NCBI GenBank assembly: GCA_004554395.1
Contig: SFMP01000151.1
Coordinates: 1 to 20,315 of the forward strand
From: Myxococcales bacterium
GTDB lineage: Bacteria; Myxococcota_A; Bradymonadia; UBA4248
Length of the DNA stretch: 20,315 nucleotides
Reading direction: 5' to 3'
Below are positions 6,630 to 14,878 of the stretch, one piece after another. Position 1 is the stretch's first letter, and the number at the start of each line of letters is the position of its first letter. The notes under the pieces are model-generated. The model was not told the DNA's origin. It saw only the letters and a list, made by a program, of their open reading frames with translations, and made no database searches. Made by a program: the position numbers and the translations under genes.

Positions 6630-8675
6630 CTACAGCTTCACGCTATAGACGAAGCTCGTCTTGGGCAAGCGCAACATCCGCTCTTCGATCAACTTGAACG
6701 GAATCTCTTTCCCCTCGACGTGCTTGACGCGAAGTTTCTCCAATGCATCCTTATCGCCTTTCGCCTTGATCGTCGCAATCTCCTTCATCATATTATCGAC
6801 GCAAGCCACCATCTTGTCCATGTGAATCACAAAAGCCCCCTTATCGGTGCCATTGGCTGCCATCGTATCGGCTTCAAACGTCAAAGCACCCGCCTCGAGC
6901 ATCATACCAATTTGGATCGCTGCCAACTGCGAATACGGCTGAATCCGACCCTCGGCATTCGTCATCCCGCGCGATATGTGACCAAACGCCCAGTATATCG
7001 AATCCGCATAGCTCTTAGTCGCCAACTCTTGCGATATCACGCCTTTTTCGACCAAATACGGCAAATACCATATTGCCGCCGTCTGCGCCTTCAATTCCTC
7101 GGCCATCGATGCCAAGCCACCGCCAAACAATTCGTCGTCGACTTTCCCCTTGACCTTGTATTCATGCGCCGGCCCCAAATTGTGCGCCGCCTCGTGGATT
7201 ATCGTGCTCAAAAGCCCAGGTCCCGTCGCATCTTCCAACAGAGCCGTATCCTGCGCCGTAAACATCGACTGCGCCAGCGTCTTGCGATCGCGCAAACTAT
7301 CCGGATCCGTATACAAATTGCTCATCGCCACCGTTCGCCCTCGGCCTTCGTTCGCCACGGGGCCCCAGTTCGGCAACGATTGCCCAATCGTCGCACCAAA
7401 CGCATCGCGATCATCGCCGCTATTCGTCACGATGTCGATGAAATCGGGCAAATGGAAGCTCACCTTGCGAGCCTTGTACGGCTTGCCGGCGACCTTGGCG
7501 AGCCGATCTTCCATGTCCTGCTGAATCGGCGTCAATTTCTCTTGCCACGCCAACGCTTCGGGATTGATGCGCGCAAACGTCATGTGGAAGCCCGCTTTCC
7601 GCGAGCACGGTTCCCAATACACTTCGTCGGGCGCAACGCGAACATACCACGAAGAATTCGTCGAATTCATCGACGCCCAAGCCTCATCGGCCGGATCCCA
7701 ATTGTTCGTCTCAAACGCATCGGCCGCCGCAAACAAATACTTCTGCAACGCAACTTCTTTCTCATTGCCCGCCAATGCCTTGCCTGCCGCACGCAAATCC
7801 GCACTAATCTGCTCCATTTCCGCCTTGAAATACGTGCTATACGGCTCCGCGCGAAGTTCACCCTTCTCGTCGGCAACCACCACCGTAAACGGCGTCAACA
7901 ACTTCTCCGCATCGGCGCGTTGCGACAATTTCGTGCAAAAATCCGCTTCCTGCTGAATCGATTCCGGGTATACACCCACCGCGATCTTCGCATCCCCCGC
8001 CAACGCCCGGCAACCCGCATCCGGCTTCATCTTCGGGCTCTCGGGCATAATCCCCCAATTCCGACGCGCCATGCTCTGCGACAAAACGTCATCGGCCGGG
8101 ATCTTCTCCATCACCTTGTCGAGCCCCGTCTGCTTCGCATAAAGCGCATCTATCGATTTGCCCACTTTCAACATGCTCGCGACAAACGCCTTCTCGGCAG
8201 CATCCGAACCCGAAAAATCCGACGCCACCACCGTCACAGCCGCCTGATCTAGCTCATCCACGACTTTCAAACGACGCGCCTTCTCGCCATCATCGATTTG
8301 CGCTCCCATCGTCGGGTCTTTCATCACCTCGACCATCAACGCGTATGCATCATAAAAAGCCTTCGTAAACTTTCCATCTGCATCTTTCCAAACAAACGTC
8401 TCCGTCGTCGGGTAGAAATTGAGCGTCGACAAAACCTCCGGACGAACCGTCTTCGACGCCGTCTCCTCATATAGCCAGAATATCGGCAAATTCAAACGCA
8501 TCGCCGCGCGATTAAACGCATTCCGGTCCAGCTGCGACAAATCGACTTCTTGCACCTCTGCCGTCACCTCTGCAACCTCCTCCTGCGCCTTCACTTCTTC
8601 CTTCTTGTTGCAACCCGCGCCCAACAAAAGCGCCATGGACGCCGCACAAACAATCCACTTCTTCGTCAAACTCAT
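6630..8675 (-). CDS. Lipoprotein zinc metallopeptidase, M49 (dipeptidyl-peptidase III)-like
   Basis: A 681-aa protein starting at 8675: the ATG follows AAGGAAGGAAC and opens a typical lipoprotein signal (MSLTKKWIVCAASMALLLGAGC) with lipidated Cys22. A linker rich in Glu, Ala and Val follows. The zinc site is HEAAHNLGP, with HExxH at 494-498, and a second helix about 30 residues later carries MAEELKAQT (Glu526/527), a candidate third ligand. This spacing and the 'EE.KA' helix recall family M49, whose usual motif is HEXXGH with one extra residue; here the five-residue HExxH is seen instead. So it is either a divergent M49-like enzyme or a neighbouring gluzincin family. It should sit in a membrane facing the periplasm or surface. 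Its start overlaps the GNAT stop by ATGA, so the two are translationally coupled. Confidence 0.83.
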   Translation of the reverse strand: MSLTKKWIVCAASMALLLGAGCNKKEEVKAQEEVAEVTAEVQEVDLSQLDRNAFNRAAMRLNLPIFWLYEETASKTVRPEVLSTLNFYPTTETFVWKDADGKFTKAFYDAYALMVEVMKDPTMGAQIDDGEKARRLKVVDELDQAAVTVVASDFSGSDAAEKAFVASMLKVGKSIDALYAKQTGLDKVMEKIPADDVLSQSMARRNWGIMPESPKMKPDAGCRALAGDAKIAVGVYPESIQQEADFCTKLSQRADAEKLLTPFTVVVADEKGELRAEPYSTYFKAEMEQISADLRAAGKALAGNEKEVALQKYLFAAADAFETNNWDPADEAWASMNSTNSSWYVRVAPDEVYWEPCSRKAGFHMTFARINPEALAWQEKLTPIQQDMEDRLAKVAGKPYKARKVSFHLPDFIDIVTNSGDDRDAFGATIGQSLPNWGPVANEGRGRTVAMSNLYTDPDSLRDRKTLAQSMFTAQDTALLEDATGPGLLSTIIHEAAHNLGPAHEYKVKGKVDDELFGGGLASMAEELKAQTAAIWYLPYLVEKGVISQELATKSYADSIYWAFGHISRGMTNAEGRIQPYSQLAAIQIGMMLEAGALTFEADTMAANGTDKGAFVIHMDKMVACVDNMMKEIATIKAKGDKDALEKLRVKHVEGKEIPFKLIEERMLRLPKTSFVYSVKL

Positions 8676-9259
8676 GTTCCTTCCTTTCCTTTGCCAAGTG
8701 GCAGCTTCCAACGCGGATCGCCCGGGCGAACGACTTCGCCTATCGCACGATGTCGCGCCAACGCGCAAACCATCTCCAACACAAATCGCCCCGTATGCCC
8801 CGAAAAATAGGCTCGACGCTTCACAAAACCCAGTTTCGTAAAGCAACGCTGCGCCCGACGATTATTCGCATACGTCTCCAACACAGCCACCTTAAAACCG
8901 AGCTCCCAAAGCTCCACCAAAAACAACTTCAGCGCCACGCTACCATAACCTAGCCCCCAAAGCTCCGGTATCGCTATCACAATGCTCAATATGCACTGCG
9001 TCTCTATCCGCTCACACGGCCGCGCCGATACCGTCCCAATCGACTCACCATCGAGCACGATCACCCGCTCTATCACCTGACCAAATCGCAACATCATCAA
9101 ACGCGTCCGCGCATACTCGTCTTTCGACAATATCTGCGGGCCATCGTCTGCCCAATACACCACCTCGTCGCTGAATCGCGTGTCGAAAAAATGCTCGTAA
9201 TCTGCATAAGATGGCTCTTTTAGGCTAACTCTATGTCTAATATTCGCTCTAACCACCAT
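8672..9259 (-). CDS. GNAT-family N-acetyltransferase
   Basis: A 195-aa protein with a GNAT fold. Motif A is visible as LSIVIAIPELWGLGYGSVAL (about 91-110), with the Q/R-x-x-G-x-G/A-type acetyl-CoA loop WGLGYG. Then come LETYANNRRAQRCFTKLGF (128-145), the usual motif B pattern of an Asn-containing turn and 'A.r.feKlGF', and an aromatic-rich end. Acetyl-CoA is the expected donor; the acceptor cannot be told. The start at 9259 has only a weak purine-rich site (GAAGAAAATAAG). Its TGA overlaps the ATG of the lipoprotein metallopeptidase (ATGA), indicating one transcript, though a functional link between acetylation and the peptidase is not obvious. The C-terminal 35 residues beyond the fold (HRAIGEVVRPGDP...) are basic and match nothing known. 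Confidence 0.88.
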   Translation of the reverse strand: MVVRANIRHRVSLKEPSYADYEHFFDTRFSDEVVYWADDGPQILSKDEYARTRLMMLRFGQVIERVIVLDGESIGTVSARPCERIETQCILSIVIAIPELWGLGYGSVALKLFLVELWELGFKVAVLETYANNRRAQRCFTKLGFVKRRAYFSGHTGRFVLEMVCALARHRAIGEVVRPGDPRWKLPLGKGKEGT

Positions 9260-9358
9260 ACAATCTTATTTTCTTCAATCACTCGCTACTTTTTTTCCCC
9301 ACATTCAAACACGAAGTCCCCCTCTGCCCCCGCCGGCTCTCGCCGGGCGGGCTCAGCC

Positions 9359-9459
9359 TATTGCGACTATCGCCGCAATACGGCTTCGTTGGCGGCTATT
9401 GCGACTTGCGCCGCAATACGCCGCTCTGGGCTCCGCCTATTGCGACTCGCGCCGCAATA
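9359..9459. repeat. Three imperfect hairpin repeats (about 38-41 bp period)
   Basis: TATTGCG-(8 nt)-CGCAATA occurs at 9359-9380, 9397-9418 and 9438-9459. Arms are perfect each time while the loop varies (ACTATCGC, ACTTGCGC, ACTCGCGC). The linkers between them are also related (CGGCTTCGTTGGCGG, CGCCGCTCTGGGCTCCGC, CGGCTACGCTGCCG). The arrangement is like REP/BIME-type intergenic repeats. Confidence 0.75.
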
Positions 9460-9469
9460 CGGCTACGCT

Positions 9470-9525
9470 GCCGTGCTATGTTCTCCCTGCCTGCGGCAGG
9501 TCCGAGCATACGCACGGCTTTTTTT
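9470..9525 (+). terminator. Intrinsic terminator facing right, with no known gene upstream
   Basis: GCCGTGCTATG (9470-9480) pairs with CATACGCACGGC (9507-9518) with one bulged G. A second CCTGCC/GGCAGG hairpin lies inside the loop, and T7 follows at 9519-9525. On the minus strand no T-run follows, so it is not a terminator for metG. Confidence 0.6.
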
Positions 9526-9547
9526 GGGGCTAAACACACAAATCGAG

Positions 9548-11629
9548 TTACTTCACTTGCGAACCCGGTGCTCGCAATAACACCGTCGGCAATTCCAAAC
9601 CCAATTCATCGCTTGCTGCCAAAACCATCCCATTCGACATCATTCCAAACATCTCTCGCGGCTTCAAATTCGTAATCACCAACACATTGCGACCGATCAA
9701 AGCCTCAGGTTGGTAGTGCTTTGCAAGACCCGACAAGATCTGAACGGGCCCATCCGGATGCCCGATCTCGACTTCCAAGCGCAACAATTTGTTCGACTTC
9801 TTCACCTTTTCGCAAACGATCACCTTGCCAACTCGAATGTCGAGTTTCTCGAAATCGTCGAATTCGATGAGCGGTTTCAACGGCGTGCGCACGATTTCCG
9901 CCACCTTGTCTTCTCCACCCTTTTCCTCCCCAGGGATCGTCTGTTTCACAGCTTCTTCTGTCACGCCTTTCTCCTCTTGCTTTTCTTCGGGTATCGTCAA
10001 CGCATCGAATTCCGCGCGTTCCGGACGTATATACGTCTTCTCGACGTGGGCTATCACATTTCCATCGCCCAATCCTTTGTCCAAATCGGCCAAATTCTGA
10101 TCGCCTAACCCCAATTGTTCGAACACTTTCGCCGAAAAATCGGGCACGACGGGCTTGAGCGCTATCGCTATCATGCGCACGACTTCGGCACACGCCGTCA
10201 CAATCGCTCGCGCTTTGTCGACGTTTGCCGATTCGCCCTTCAAATAACCCCACGGCGCCTGTTCTTGGTAAAATAAATTCGCAGCATTCCCGATTTCGCA
10301 TATCGATTTAATCGCACCAGCCGTGTCGAGATTCGCATACATGTCGAACGCTTCTCGTATTCTGCTGCGCGTCTTCGCGATCAATTCGCGGCAAGCGTCG
10401 TCGTAATGCACCGACGACAACAAACCGCCCAATTTCGTCTCGGCAAAGCTAAACGAACGATTGTGCAAATTCGCCAAATTGTCGATGAGCCCCGATCGTA
10501 CGCGATAATAAAAATCTTCGATATTCAAATCGATATCGTCGACCCCCGTCGACAACTTCGCCGCAAAATAAAACCGCAAATAAGCCGCCGGCAACACTTC
10601 CAAGTACTTCGACGCCAAGATAAACGTACCGCGCGATTTGCTCATCTTCTTGCCGTTGACCGTCAAAAATCCATGCGCATGGATCTTATGCGGCAACGTA
10701 AACCCTGCCACCTTGAGCATCGCAGGCCAAAACAGCGTGTGGAAGTAGATGATATCTTTGCCAATAAAATGCCAAATCTCCGTGTTCTCATCGTGCCAAT
10801 ACGAATCAAAAGATTTGCCATTCGCCTCACACCACGATTTCGTCGTCGCAATGTATCCAATCGGCGCATCCATCCATACGTAAAAATATTTCTCCGGATA
10901 CCCCGGTATCTCAAACCCAAAATACGGCTTATCGCGCGATATATTCCAATCCTGAAGCCCCTCTTTAATCCACGTCTTGACGAAGTTCCGCACTTCGTCG
11001 TCGAGCGCCGACGACGAGGCAAACGAATCGAGAAATTCGCTCAAATCGCTCAACGATACGAACAAATGGCGCGATTCATGGACGATGGGGACCGAATTGT
11101 CGAGCACGCAATGCGGATCGATCAACTCAATCGCATCATAACGGCTTTTGCAAACTTCACACACGTCGCCATATTGGTCTTCGGCTCCGCATTTCGGGCA
11201 TTTTCCCTTCACATAACGATCGGGCAAAAACCGCTTCAATGGCTCGCTATACAACTGCCGCACGACGCGCTCGCGGATCAAACCCGCCTTCTGCATCGCC
11301 TCGAATATCTCATAAGCTAGTGCCTTATTCTCCTCGCTGTGCGTCGTGTAATAATGCGCAAATTCGATGTTAAATCCTTTGAAATCAGCAACATGGCTAT
11401 TCCAAGCCTCGGCGATCAATGCCTCGGGCGATATTCCGCGCTTCGCCGCACTAATTTCTATCGGCGTGCCATGCGTATCATCGGCACACACATATACGGC
11501 ATCGTGCCCCATCGTGCGCATCGCGCGCGCAAATATGTCCGTCTGTATCGTTTCGACCATGTGCCCCAAATGGATTGCACCATTGGCATAGGGCAGACCA
11601 CTCGTTATCAAGAGCCGTCGCTTCGTCAT
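9548..11629 (-). CDS. metG: Methionyl-tRNA synthetase
   Basis: A 693-aa class I aminoacyl-tRNA synthetase that charges tRNA-Met with methionine in the cytoplasm. The HIGH motif is HLGH (20-23), after TSGLPYANGAIH, and KMSKS is exact at 328-332. The zinc knuckle in the connective domain has Cys144, 147, 157 and 160 (CPKC...CEVC). An anticodon-binding helical domain follows (about 390-540). An acidic Glu/Lys-rich linker near 555-590 leads to a C-terminal OB-fold tRNA-binding domain (about 595-693; FDDFEKLDIRVGKV, GRNVLVITNLKPREMFG), the dimerising EMAPII-like extension of full-length bacterial MetG. The length is normal. The ATG at 11629 is a natural start for MTKRRLLITSGLPYANG, with GGGGAAC upstream as a weak ribosome site. 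It is a core housekeeping gene, with no sign of transfer. Confidence 0.98.
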   Translation of the reverse strand: MTKRRLLITSGLPYANGAIHLGHMVETIQTDIFARAMRTMGHDAVYVCADDTHGTPIEISAAKRGISPEALIAEAWNSHVADFKGFNIEFAHYYTTHSEENKALAYEIFEAMQKAGLIRERVVRQLYSEPLKRFLPDRYVKGKCPKCGAEDQYGDVCEVCKSRYDAIELIDPHCVLDNSVPIVHESRHLFVSLSDLSEFLDSFASSSALDDEVRNFVKTWIKEGLQDWNISRDKPYFGFEIPGYPEKYFYVWMDAPIGYIATTKSWCEANGKSFDSYWHDENTEIWHFIGKDIIYFHTLFWPAMLKVAGFTLPHKIHAHGFLTVNGKKMSKSRGTFILASKYLEVLPAAYLRFYFAAKLSTGVDDIDLNIEDFYYRVRSGLIDNLANLHNRSFSFAETKLGGLLSSVHYDDACRELIAKTRSRIREAFDMYANLDTAGAIKSICEIGNAANLFYQEQAPWGYLKGESANVDKARAIVTACAEVVRMIAIALKPVVPDFSAKVFEQLGLGDQNLADLDKGLGDGNVIAHVEKTYIRPERAEFDALTIPEEKQEEKGVTEEAVKQTIPGEEKGGEDKVAEIVRTPLKPLIEFDDFEKLDIRVGKVIVCEKVKKSNKLLRLEVEIGHPDGPVQILSGLAKHYQPEALIGRNVLVITNLKPREMFGMMSNGMVLAASDELGLELPTVLLRAPGSQVK

Positions 11630-11681
11630 GCGTTATCGTTCCCCAATCGATTGAGATGAGCCGCTTTCACGCGGCAAAAAC

Positions 11682-11728
11682 AAAAAAAAAGCACCGGTCA
11701 AAAGCCCTAAGTGCTCTACGACCGATGC
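11682..11728 (-). terminator. Intrinsic terminator of the YbjN-domain gene
   Basis: On the minus strand GCATCGGTC and GACCGGTGC form a 9-bp stem with one G-U pair, and a run of nine T follows. An inner AGCAC/GTGCT pairing is an alternative. It lies about 55 nt after the stop at 11782 and just upstream of metG. Confidence 0.8.
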
Positions 11729-11781
11729 CCCTATACCACACAGACCCACAATCGGCATGAAAATTTGGTCGATCCCCCGAT

Positions 11782-12225
11782 TTATTCGACTCTATCGTCG
11801 CAATAATCGTCCGCATCGCCCTCATCGACTTCGTCGATGAGATCGTAAACCCCATCGACTGCCATGTCTAAAAACGCCTCGATCGTCTCTGTCGTCACCG
11901 CCGAACGAATGCAAAGCTCCGCTCGCACGATGATCACGTGATCATCGCACAAATAAGCCGATACAAGCTGCGAATTGCCATTAAACGCATTCAAATCGTC
12001 GAGCGTTGCCTCGTCGTCTTCGAGCGCAACCGTCATCGCGAGCACGCTGAGCGAACCGTGCTTGACAAGCGATACTTCCGCACAAATGTCTTCGTCGATC
12101 ATCCAGTCGAGCCTATCGAGCCCGTCTTCCATCTCTTCGACTTTCCAGCCATCGTCTTTGCCATGAGCACAAATGATGTCTGCCACATCGCTAAGTGTCA
12201 AATCGTAAATCAATTTCGTCGACAT
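11782..12225 (-). CDS. YbjN-domain (type III secretion chaperone-like fold) protein
   Basis: A 147-aa acidic protein with a strong ribosome site (AGGAGGAAC) before the ATG at 12225. The central region, LNAFNGNSQLVSAYLCDD followed by a beta strand HVIIVRAEL and a helix VTTETIEAFLDMAVDGVYDL, fits the YbjN family. That family has the pattern 'LN.wN....~ay..dd..~~l..dl......~t.e.l...l......f' and a fold like type III secretion chaperones. The N-terminal part (LTLSDVADIICAHGKDDGWKVEE) is the matching first helix. E. coli YbjN affects motility, stress and growth, but its molecular role is unclear. The C-terminus is a strongly acidic tail. There is no signal peptide or membrane segment. It lies 64 nt downstream of fcl on the same strand and could share its transcript. 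A terminator follows. Confidence 0.75.
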   Translation of the reverse strand: MSTKLIYDLTLSDVADIICAHGKDDGWKVEEMEDGLDRLDWMIDEDICAEVSLVKHGSLSVLAMTVALEDDEATLDDLNAFNGNSQLVSAYLCDDHVIIVRAELCIRSAVTTETIEAFLDMAVDGVYDLIDEVDEGDADDYCDDRVE

Positions 12226-12289
12226 ACCTCGTTCCTCCTATCCAGAGCGCAAAGCTGCGACTTCGTCGCAATGCCTTATTTTATCACAA

Positions 12290-13216
12290 TTACATGCGCA
12301 ATTCACCATCTAAATACGCACGATAAGTCATTTCTAGCCCGCGCTCAAACGATGTCTTCGGCGCCCATCCCGTCGAACGCAATTTCGAAATGTCGAGCAA
12401 TTTCTGCGGCGTCCCATCCGGATGCGTCGCATCGAAGACGATTTCGCCCTCATACCCCACCACGCGAGCTATCGCCAATGCCGTCTCGCGTATCGTCATG
12501 TCCGTCCCAGTCCCGATATTCGTCAGCTCGCAAACCGTCGTATCGAACAACAAATGCAAACACGCATCGGCCATGTCGTCGACGTAGAGAAATTCCCGAC
12601 GCGGATTCCCCGTCCCCCAAAGGACGACTTGCCCCAAACCATCGTTCTTAGCTGCATCGATCTTGCGAATCATCGCCGGAATGACGTGCGACGTCACGAG
12701 GTTGTAATTATCGCCCGGGCCATACAAATTCGTCGGCATGACCGCAAAAAACCGCTTCCCGTGCTGGCGATGAATCGCTTCGCACATCTTGAGCCCCGCA
12801 ATCTTCGCTATCGCATACGGCTCATTCGTCGGCTCCAATGACGACGTCAAAAGGCACGACTCCGGCATAGGCTGCGGCGCCAAACGCGGATAAATACAGC
12901 TCGATCCCAAAAACAAAAAGTCCTCGCACCCCGTCCGAAGCGCCGCCCGGATCACATTCGATTCGATCGCAATGTTGTCGACGATAAAATCGGCTGGCCA
13001 CGTCGCATTCGCATGAATTCCACCGACTTTTGCCGCCGCCAAAATCACCACTTCGGGCCGCTCCTCGTCGAAAAACGCATCGACTTCGCGCGACTCGCGC
13101 AAATCGAGCTCACTCGACGTCCGCGTCACGACGTTTTCATATCCACGTGCCGACAACTGGCGACATATCGCCCCCCCCACGAGCCCACGATGACCCGCGA
13201 CATAGACCTTCTTCAT
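12290..13216 (-). CDS. fcl: GDP-L-fucose synthase
   Basis: A 308-aa extended short-chain dehydrogenase. It carries out the last step of GDP-L-fucose synthesis: 3,5-epimerisation and NADPH-dependent reduction of GDP-4-keto-6-deoxy-D-mannose. The NADP-binding glycine motif GHRGLVGGA is at 8-16. The catalytic Ser-Tyr-Lys set is GSSCIYP (104-110), with the epimerase-associated Cys107, and YAIAK (Tyr134, Lys138). The second acid/base His is His177 in LVTSHVIP, as in E. coli Fcl (Ser107, Cys109, Tyr136, Lys140, His179). NxYGPxDN and REFLYVDDMA are also typical. The length is normal for the family (about 310-320). The start at 13216 has AGGAAT just upstream. GDP-mannose dehydratase (gmd), its usual partner, is not in the window. 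The product probably feeds O-antigen or capsule. Confidence 0.95.
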   Translation of the reverse strand: MKKVYVAGHRGLVGGAICRQLSARGYENVVTRTSSELDLRESREVDAFFDEERPEVVILAAAKVGGIHANATWPADFIVDNIAIESNVIRAALRTGCEDFLFLGSSCIYPRLAPQPMPESCLLTSSLEPTNEPYAIAKIAGLKMCEAIHRQHGKRFFAVMPTNLYGPGDNYNLVTSHVIPAMIRKIDAAKNDGLGQVVLWGTGNPRREFLYVDDMADACLHLLFDTTVCELTNIGTGTDMTIRETALAIARVVGYEGEIVFDATHPDGTPQKLLDISKLRSTGWAPKTSFERGLEMTYRAYLDGELRM

Positions 13217-13514
13217 ATTCCTAACCTCTTATTATCCTATCTCTTCATCCCATCTCTTCCGGCTTGCTTCTCACTTGCCCAACGTCCAAACGCCCACAGT
13301 CGCCCCAAAACGCCTGCAATCCGTTCAAATTCCCCTATATCGCAGAAATACCGCAACGCAAGTCGAAACAAACAAGCAAAGTCTATTCCAATGGATCGAT
13401 GCCCGTAAACGCCCAAATCGACATTTTTTTATGCGATTTTCCTTGCCAACCGCATCACTTCGTCTTATAATTTATATGGGTGTGTAAAATTTAACGACAA
13501 CAAAGGAGGTTTCC
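13217..13514. other. Divergent intergenic region between fcl and the SH3b gene
   Basis: A 298-base region between genes on opposite strands. It contains the promoter and ribosome site of the SH3b gene (13443-13510). The fcl promoter must also be here on the minus strand, but I cannot place it; a GATAAT about 20 nt before fcl has no acceptable -35 box. No gene is seen. Confidence 0.55.
13443..13510 (+). promoter_or_regulatory. Strong sigma70 promoter and Shine-Dalgarno of the SH3b gene
   Basis: TTGCCA (13443-13448, five of six) is followed by exactly 17 bases and a perfect TATAAT (13466-13471). A near-perfect AAAGGAGGT (13502-13510) lies four bases before the ATG at 13515. This is the best promoter and ribosome site in the window and predicts high expression with a short leader of about 35-40 nt. 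Confidence 0.75.
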
Positions 13515-14741
13515 ATGTCATCAGGAACAGCAGTAGTAAAGGCAAAGTCGGGATTAAACGTTCGAAAAGGCGCCGGTACCAATTTTGCCAAAATTGGCGC
13601 TCTCGCCAATGGCTCGAAAGTCAATTTCAGCGGCGAGCAAAACGGCTGGCTAAAGATTACCTACAACAACCAACAAGGCTTCATTTCGAAGCAATTCACC
13701 TCGGTTACTACGTCGGCTACGTCGGCGGGCAATGCCAACAAACCGCAAAACAACGTCGCGACGGCCTCTAAAACCGTCGAAGTCACCGCCACCGGCCTCA
13801 ACGTCCGAAAAGGGCCAAGCACCAACCACGCCAAAATCGGGCTTCTCGGTCAAGGCAAAGTCGTTCAAGTCACGGGCGAATCAAACGGTTGGTATCGAAT
13901 CAGCTACAACGGCCAAGACGGCTGGATTAGCGCTCAATTCACCAAATCTGCCAGCGGTGGCTCGACATCAAACGCCCCCGCACAATCCGGCGAAAAAAGC
14001 GTCAACCAAAAATACACCGTCACAGCCACGTCGCTCAACGTCCGCTCTGGCCCAGGCACCAGCAACTCCAGAATCGGATCCCTCTCCAATGGCGCCGTCG
14101 TCACCGCCGTCTCAGAAAGCAAAGGATGGCTCAAAATCCAATTCAACGGCGGACACGGGTGGATTTCGGGCGATTACGTCGTCAAAGGCGAGCAAAAGTC
14201 CAACATCGATACGAGCGGTAGCGGCGGCACTTTGCGACAACTCTCGACAAAACAAGTCGCGGCAATCGAAACGGGCCGCAAATCCAAAACTCTTGTCGAC
14301 CTCACCACGGGCAAGCGATTCAACGTCTCGTGGGACGCATCGCCAAATTATCACTCCGATTGCACCCCCATGACGCAATCCGATACAAACGTCATGAAGA
14401 GCATCTTAAATCCTTCGCTCGACTACAACTCGCAGAAATGGGCAAACTACAACACTTGGAGCTGGGCTGGTCGACCAGGCGCCATCAAATTGAAAGACGG
14501 CAAATGGGTCGCCTGCGGATTCCACATGCGACCACACGCCGCCATCATGGGCGGTAGCCCCGGCTACCCCTTCAAAAATGAAAGCAATACACCGCTCTCG
14601 GGTGCTGCAAAAGCGGCAAATGGTAGCCAGTGGCGCCTAGGCGGTCACTTCTGCCTCTACTACGGCGACTCCCCCGGCGGCACATCTGGTTGCAACCCAG
14701 CAGCAAAGAGAGCTGCCACCATGCGAGTTCCCGGCACGTAA
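13515..14741 (+). CDS. Leaderless protein with three SH3b domains and a C-terminal His/Asp/Cys-rich domain
   Basis: A 408-aa protein. Three bacterial SH3 domains lie at about 5-63, 85-145 and 165-223, each with the LNVRxGxG start and the GWxxIxxNGxxGWIS end. They are joined by Ser/Asn/Ala-rich linkers. Such domains bind cell-wall peptidoglycan in lysins and related proteins. Residues about 245-408 form a further domain: VDLTTGKRFNVSWD, NYHSDCTP (His280, Asp282), SDTNVMK (Asp290), GFHMRPHA, and GGHFCLYYGDS (His378, Cys380, Ser386). It resembles the C-terminal domain of some clostridial SH3b or peptidoglycan-binding proteins that carry a GHFCIHF-like segment, but I cannot name its activity. There is no signal peptide or lipobox, although SH3b domains normally act outside the cytoplasm. 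The start is fixed by AAAGGAGGT, and a terminator follows. Confidence 0.88.
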   Translation: MSSGTAVVKAKSGLNVRKGAGTNFAKIGALANGSKVNFSGEQNGWLKITYNNQQGFISKQFTSVTTSATSAGNANKPQNNVATASKTVEVTATGLNVRKGPSTNHAKIGLLGQGKVVQVTGESNGWYRISYNGQDGWISAQFTKSASGGSTSNAPAQSGEKSVNQKYTVTATSLNVRSGPGTSNSRIGSLSNGAVVTAVSESKGWLKIQFNGGHGWISGDYVVKGEQKSNIDTSGSGGTLRQLSTKQVAAIETGRKSKTLVDLTTGKRFNVSWDASPNYHSDCTPMTQSDTNVMKSILNPSLDYNSQKWANYNTWSWAGRPGAIKLKDGKWVACGFHMRPHAAIMGGSPGYPFKNESNTPLSGAAKAANGSQWRLGGHFCLYYGDSPGGTSGCNPAAKRAATMRVPGT

Positions 14742-14757
14742 TCGATCGTCTGCCAAG

Positions 14758-14788
14758 GCGAAGCACTTCTGTGCTTCGCTTTTTTTTG
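14758..14788 (+). terminator. Intrinsic terminator of the SH3b gene
   Basis: GCGAAGCAC and GTGCTTCGC form a perfect 9-bp stem with a TTCT loop, followed by T8-9. It starts 16 nt after the stop codon. Confidence 0.95.
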
Positions 14789-14878
14789 TTTTTCTGCCAA
14801 GTCTCCTGCGGCGCTTGCGTCGCGTCTTTGCGCCGCCCACCTCGCCTTCTTCTCATCACTCGCGCCATGCAGTTTTTT

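Larger units (their letters stand above)
9329..9525 (+). ncRNA. Candidate structured RNA ending in an intrinsic terminator
   Basis: Five consecutive hairpin-forming segments on the plus strand end in a G+C-rich stem and seven T residues. Both flanking genes are on the minus strand, so the terminator serves no known gene. A short plus-strand transcript is one explanation. A decayed mobile repeat is another. No clear promoter is seen upstream. Confidence 0.3.
9260..9547. other. 288-base intergenic region rich in hairpins
   Basis: There is no credible gene. It holds a CCCGCCGGC/GCCGGGCGGG hairpin with a one-base bulge (9329-9351), three imperfect tandem repeats (9359-9459) and an intrinsic terminator facing right (9470-9525). 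Codon-like composition seen elsewhere in the window is absent. Confidence 0.6.

Noticed and set aside
6471..8252. 593-codon plus-strand open frame opposite the metallopeptidase
   Set aside because: Composition is dominated by Arg, His and Ile with no recognisable motif, and the minus-strand frame contains a lipobox and an HExxH zinc site.
8676..8846. 57-residue N-terminal extension of the metallopeptidase
   Set aside because: It overlaps the end of the GNAT gene and would bury the lipoprotein signal; the ATG at 8675 has a good ribosome site.
10406..11320. 304-codon plus-strand open frame opposite metG
   Set aside because: It is antisense to a certain housekeeping gene and has the Arg/Ile-rich composition of the other shadow frames.
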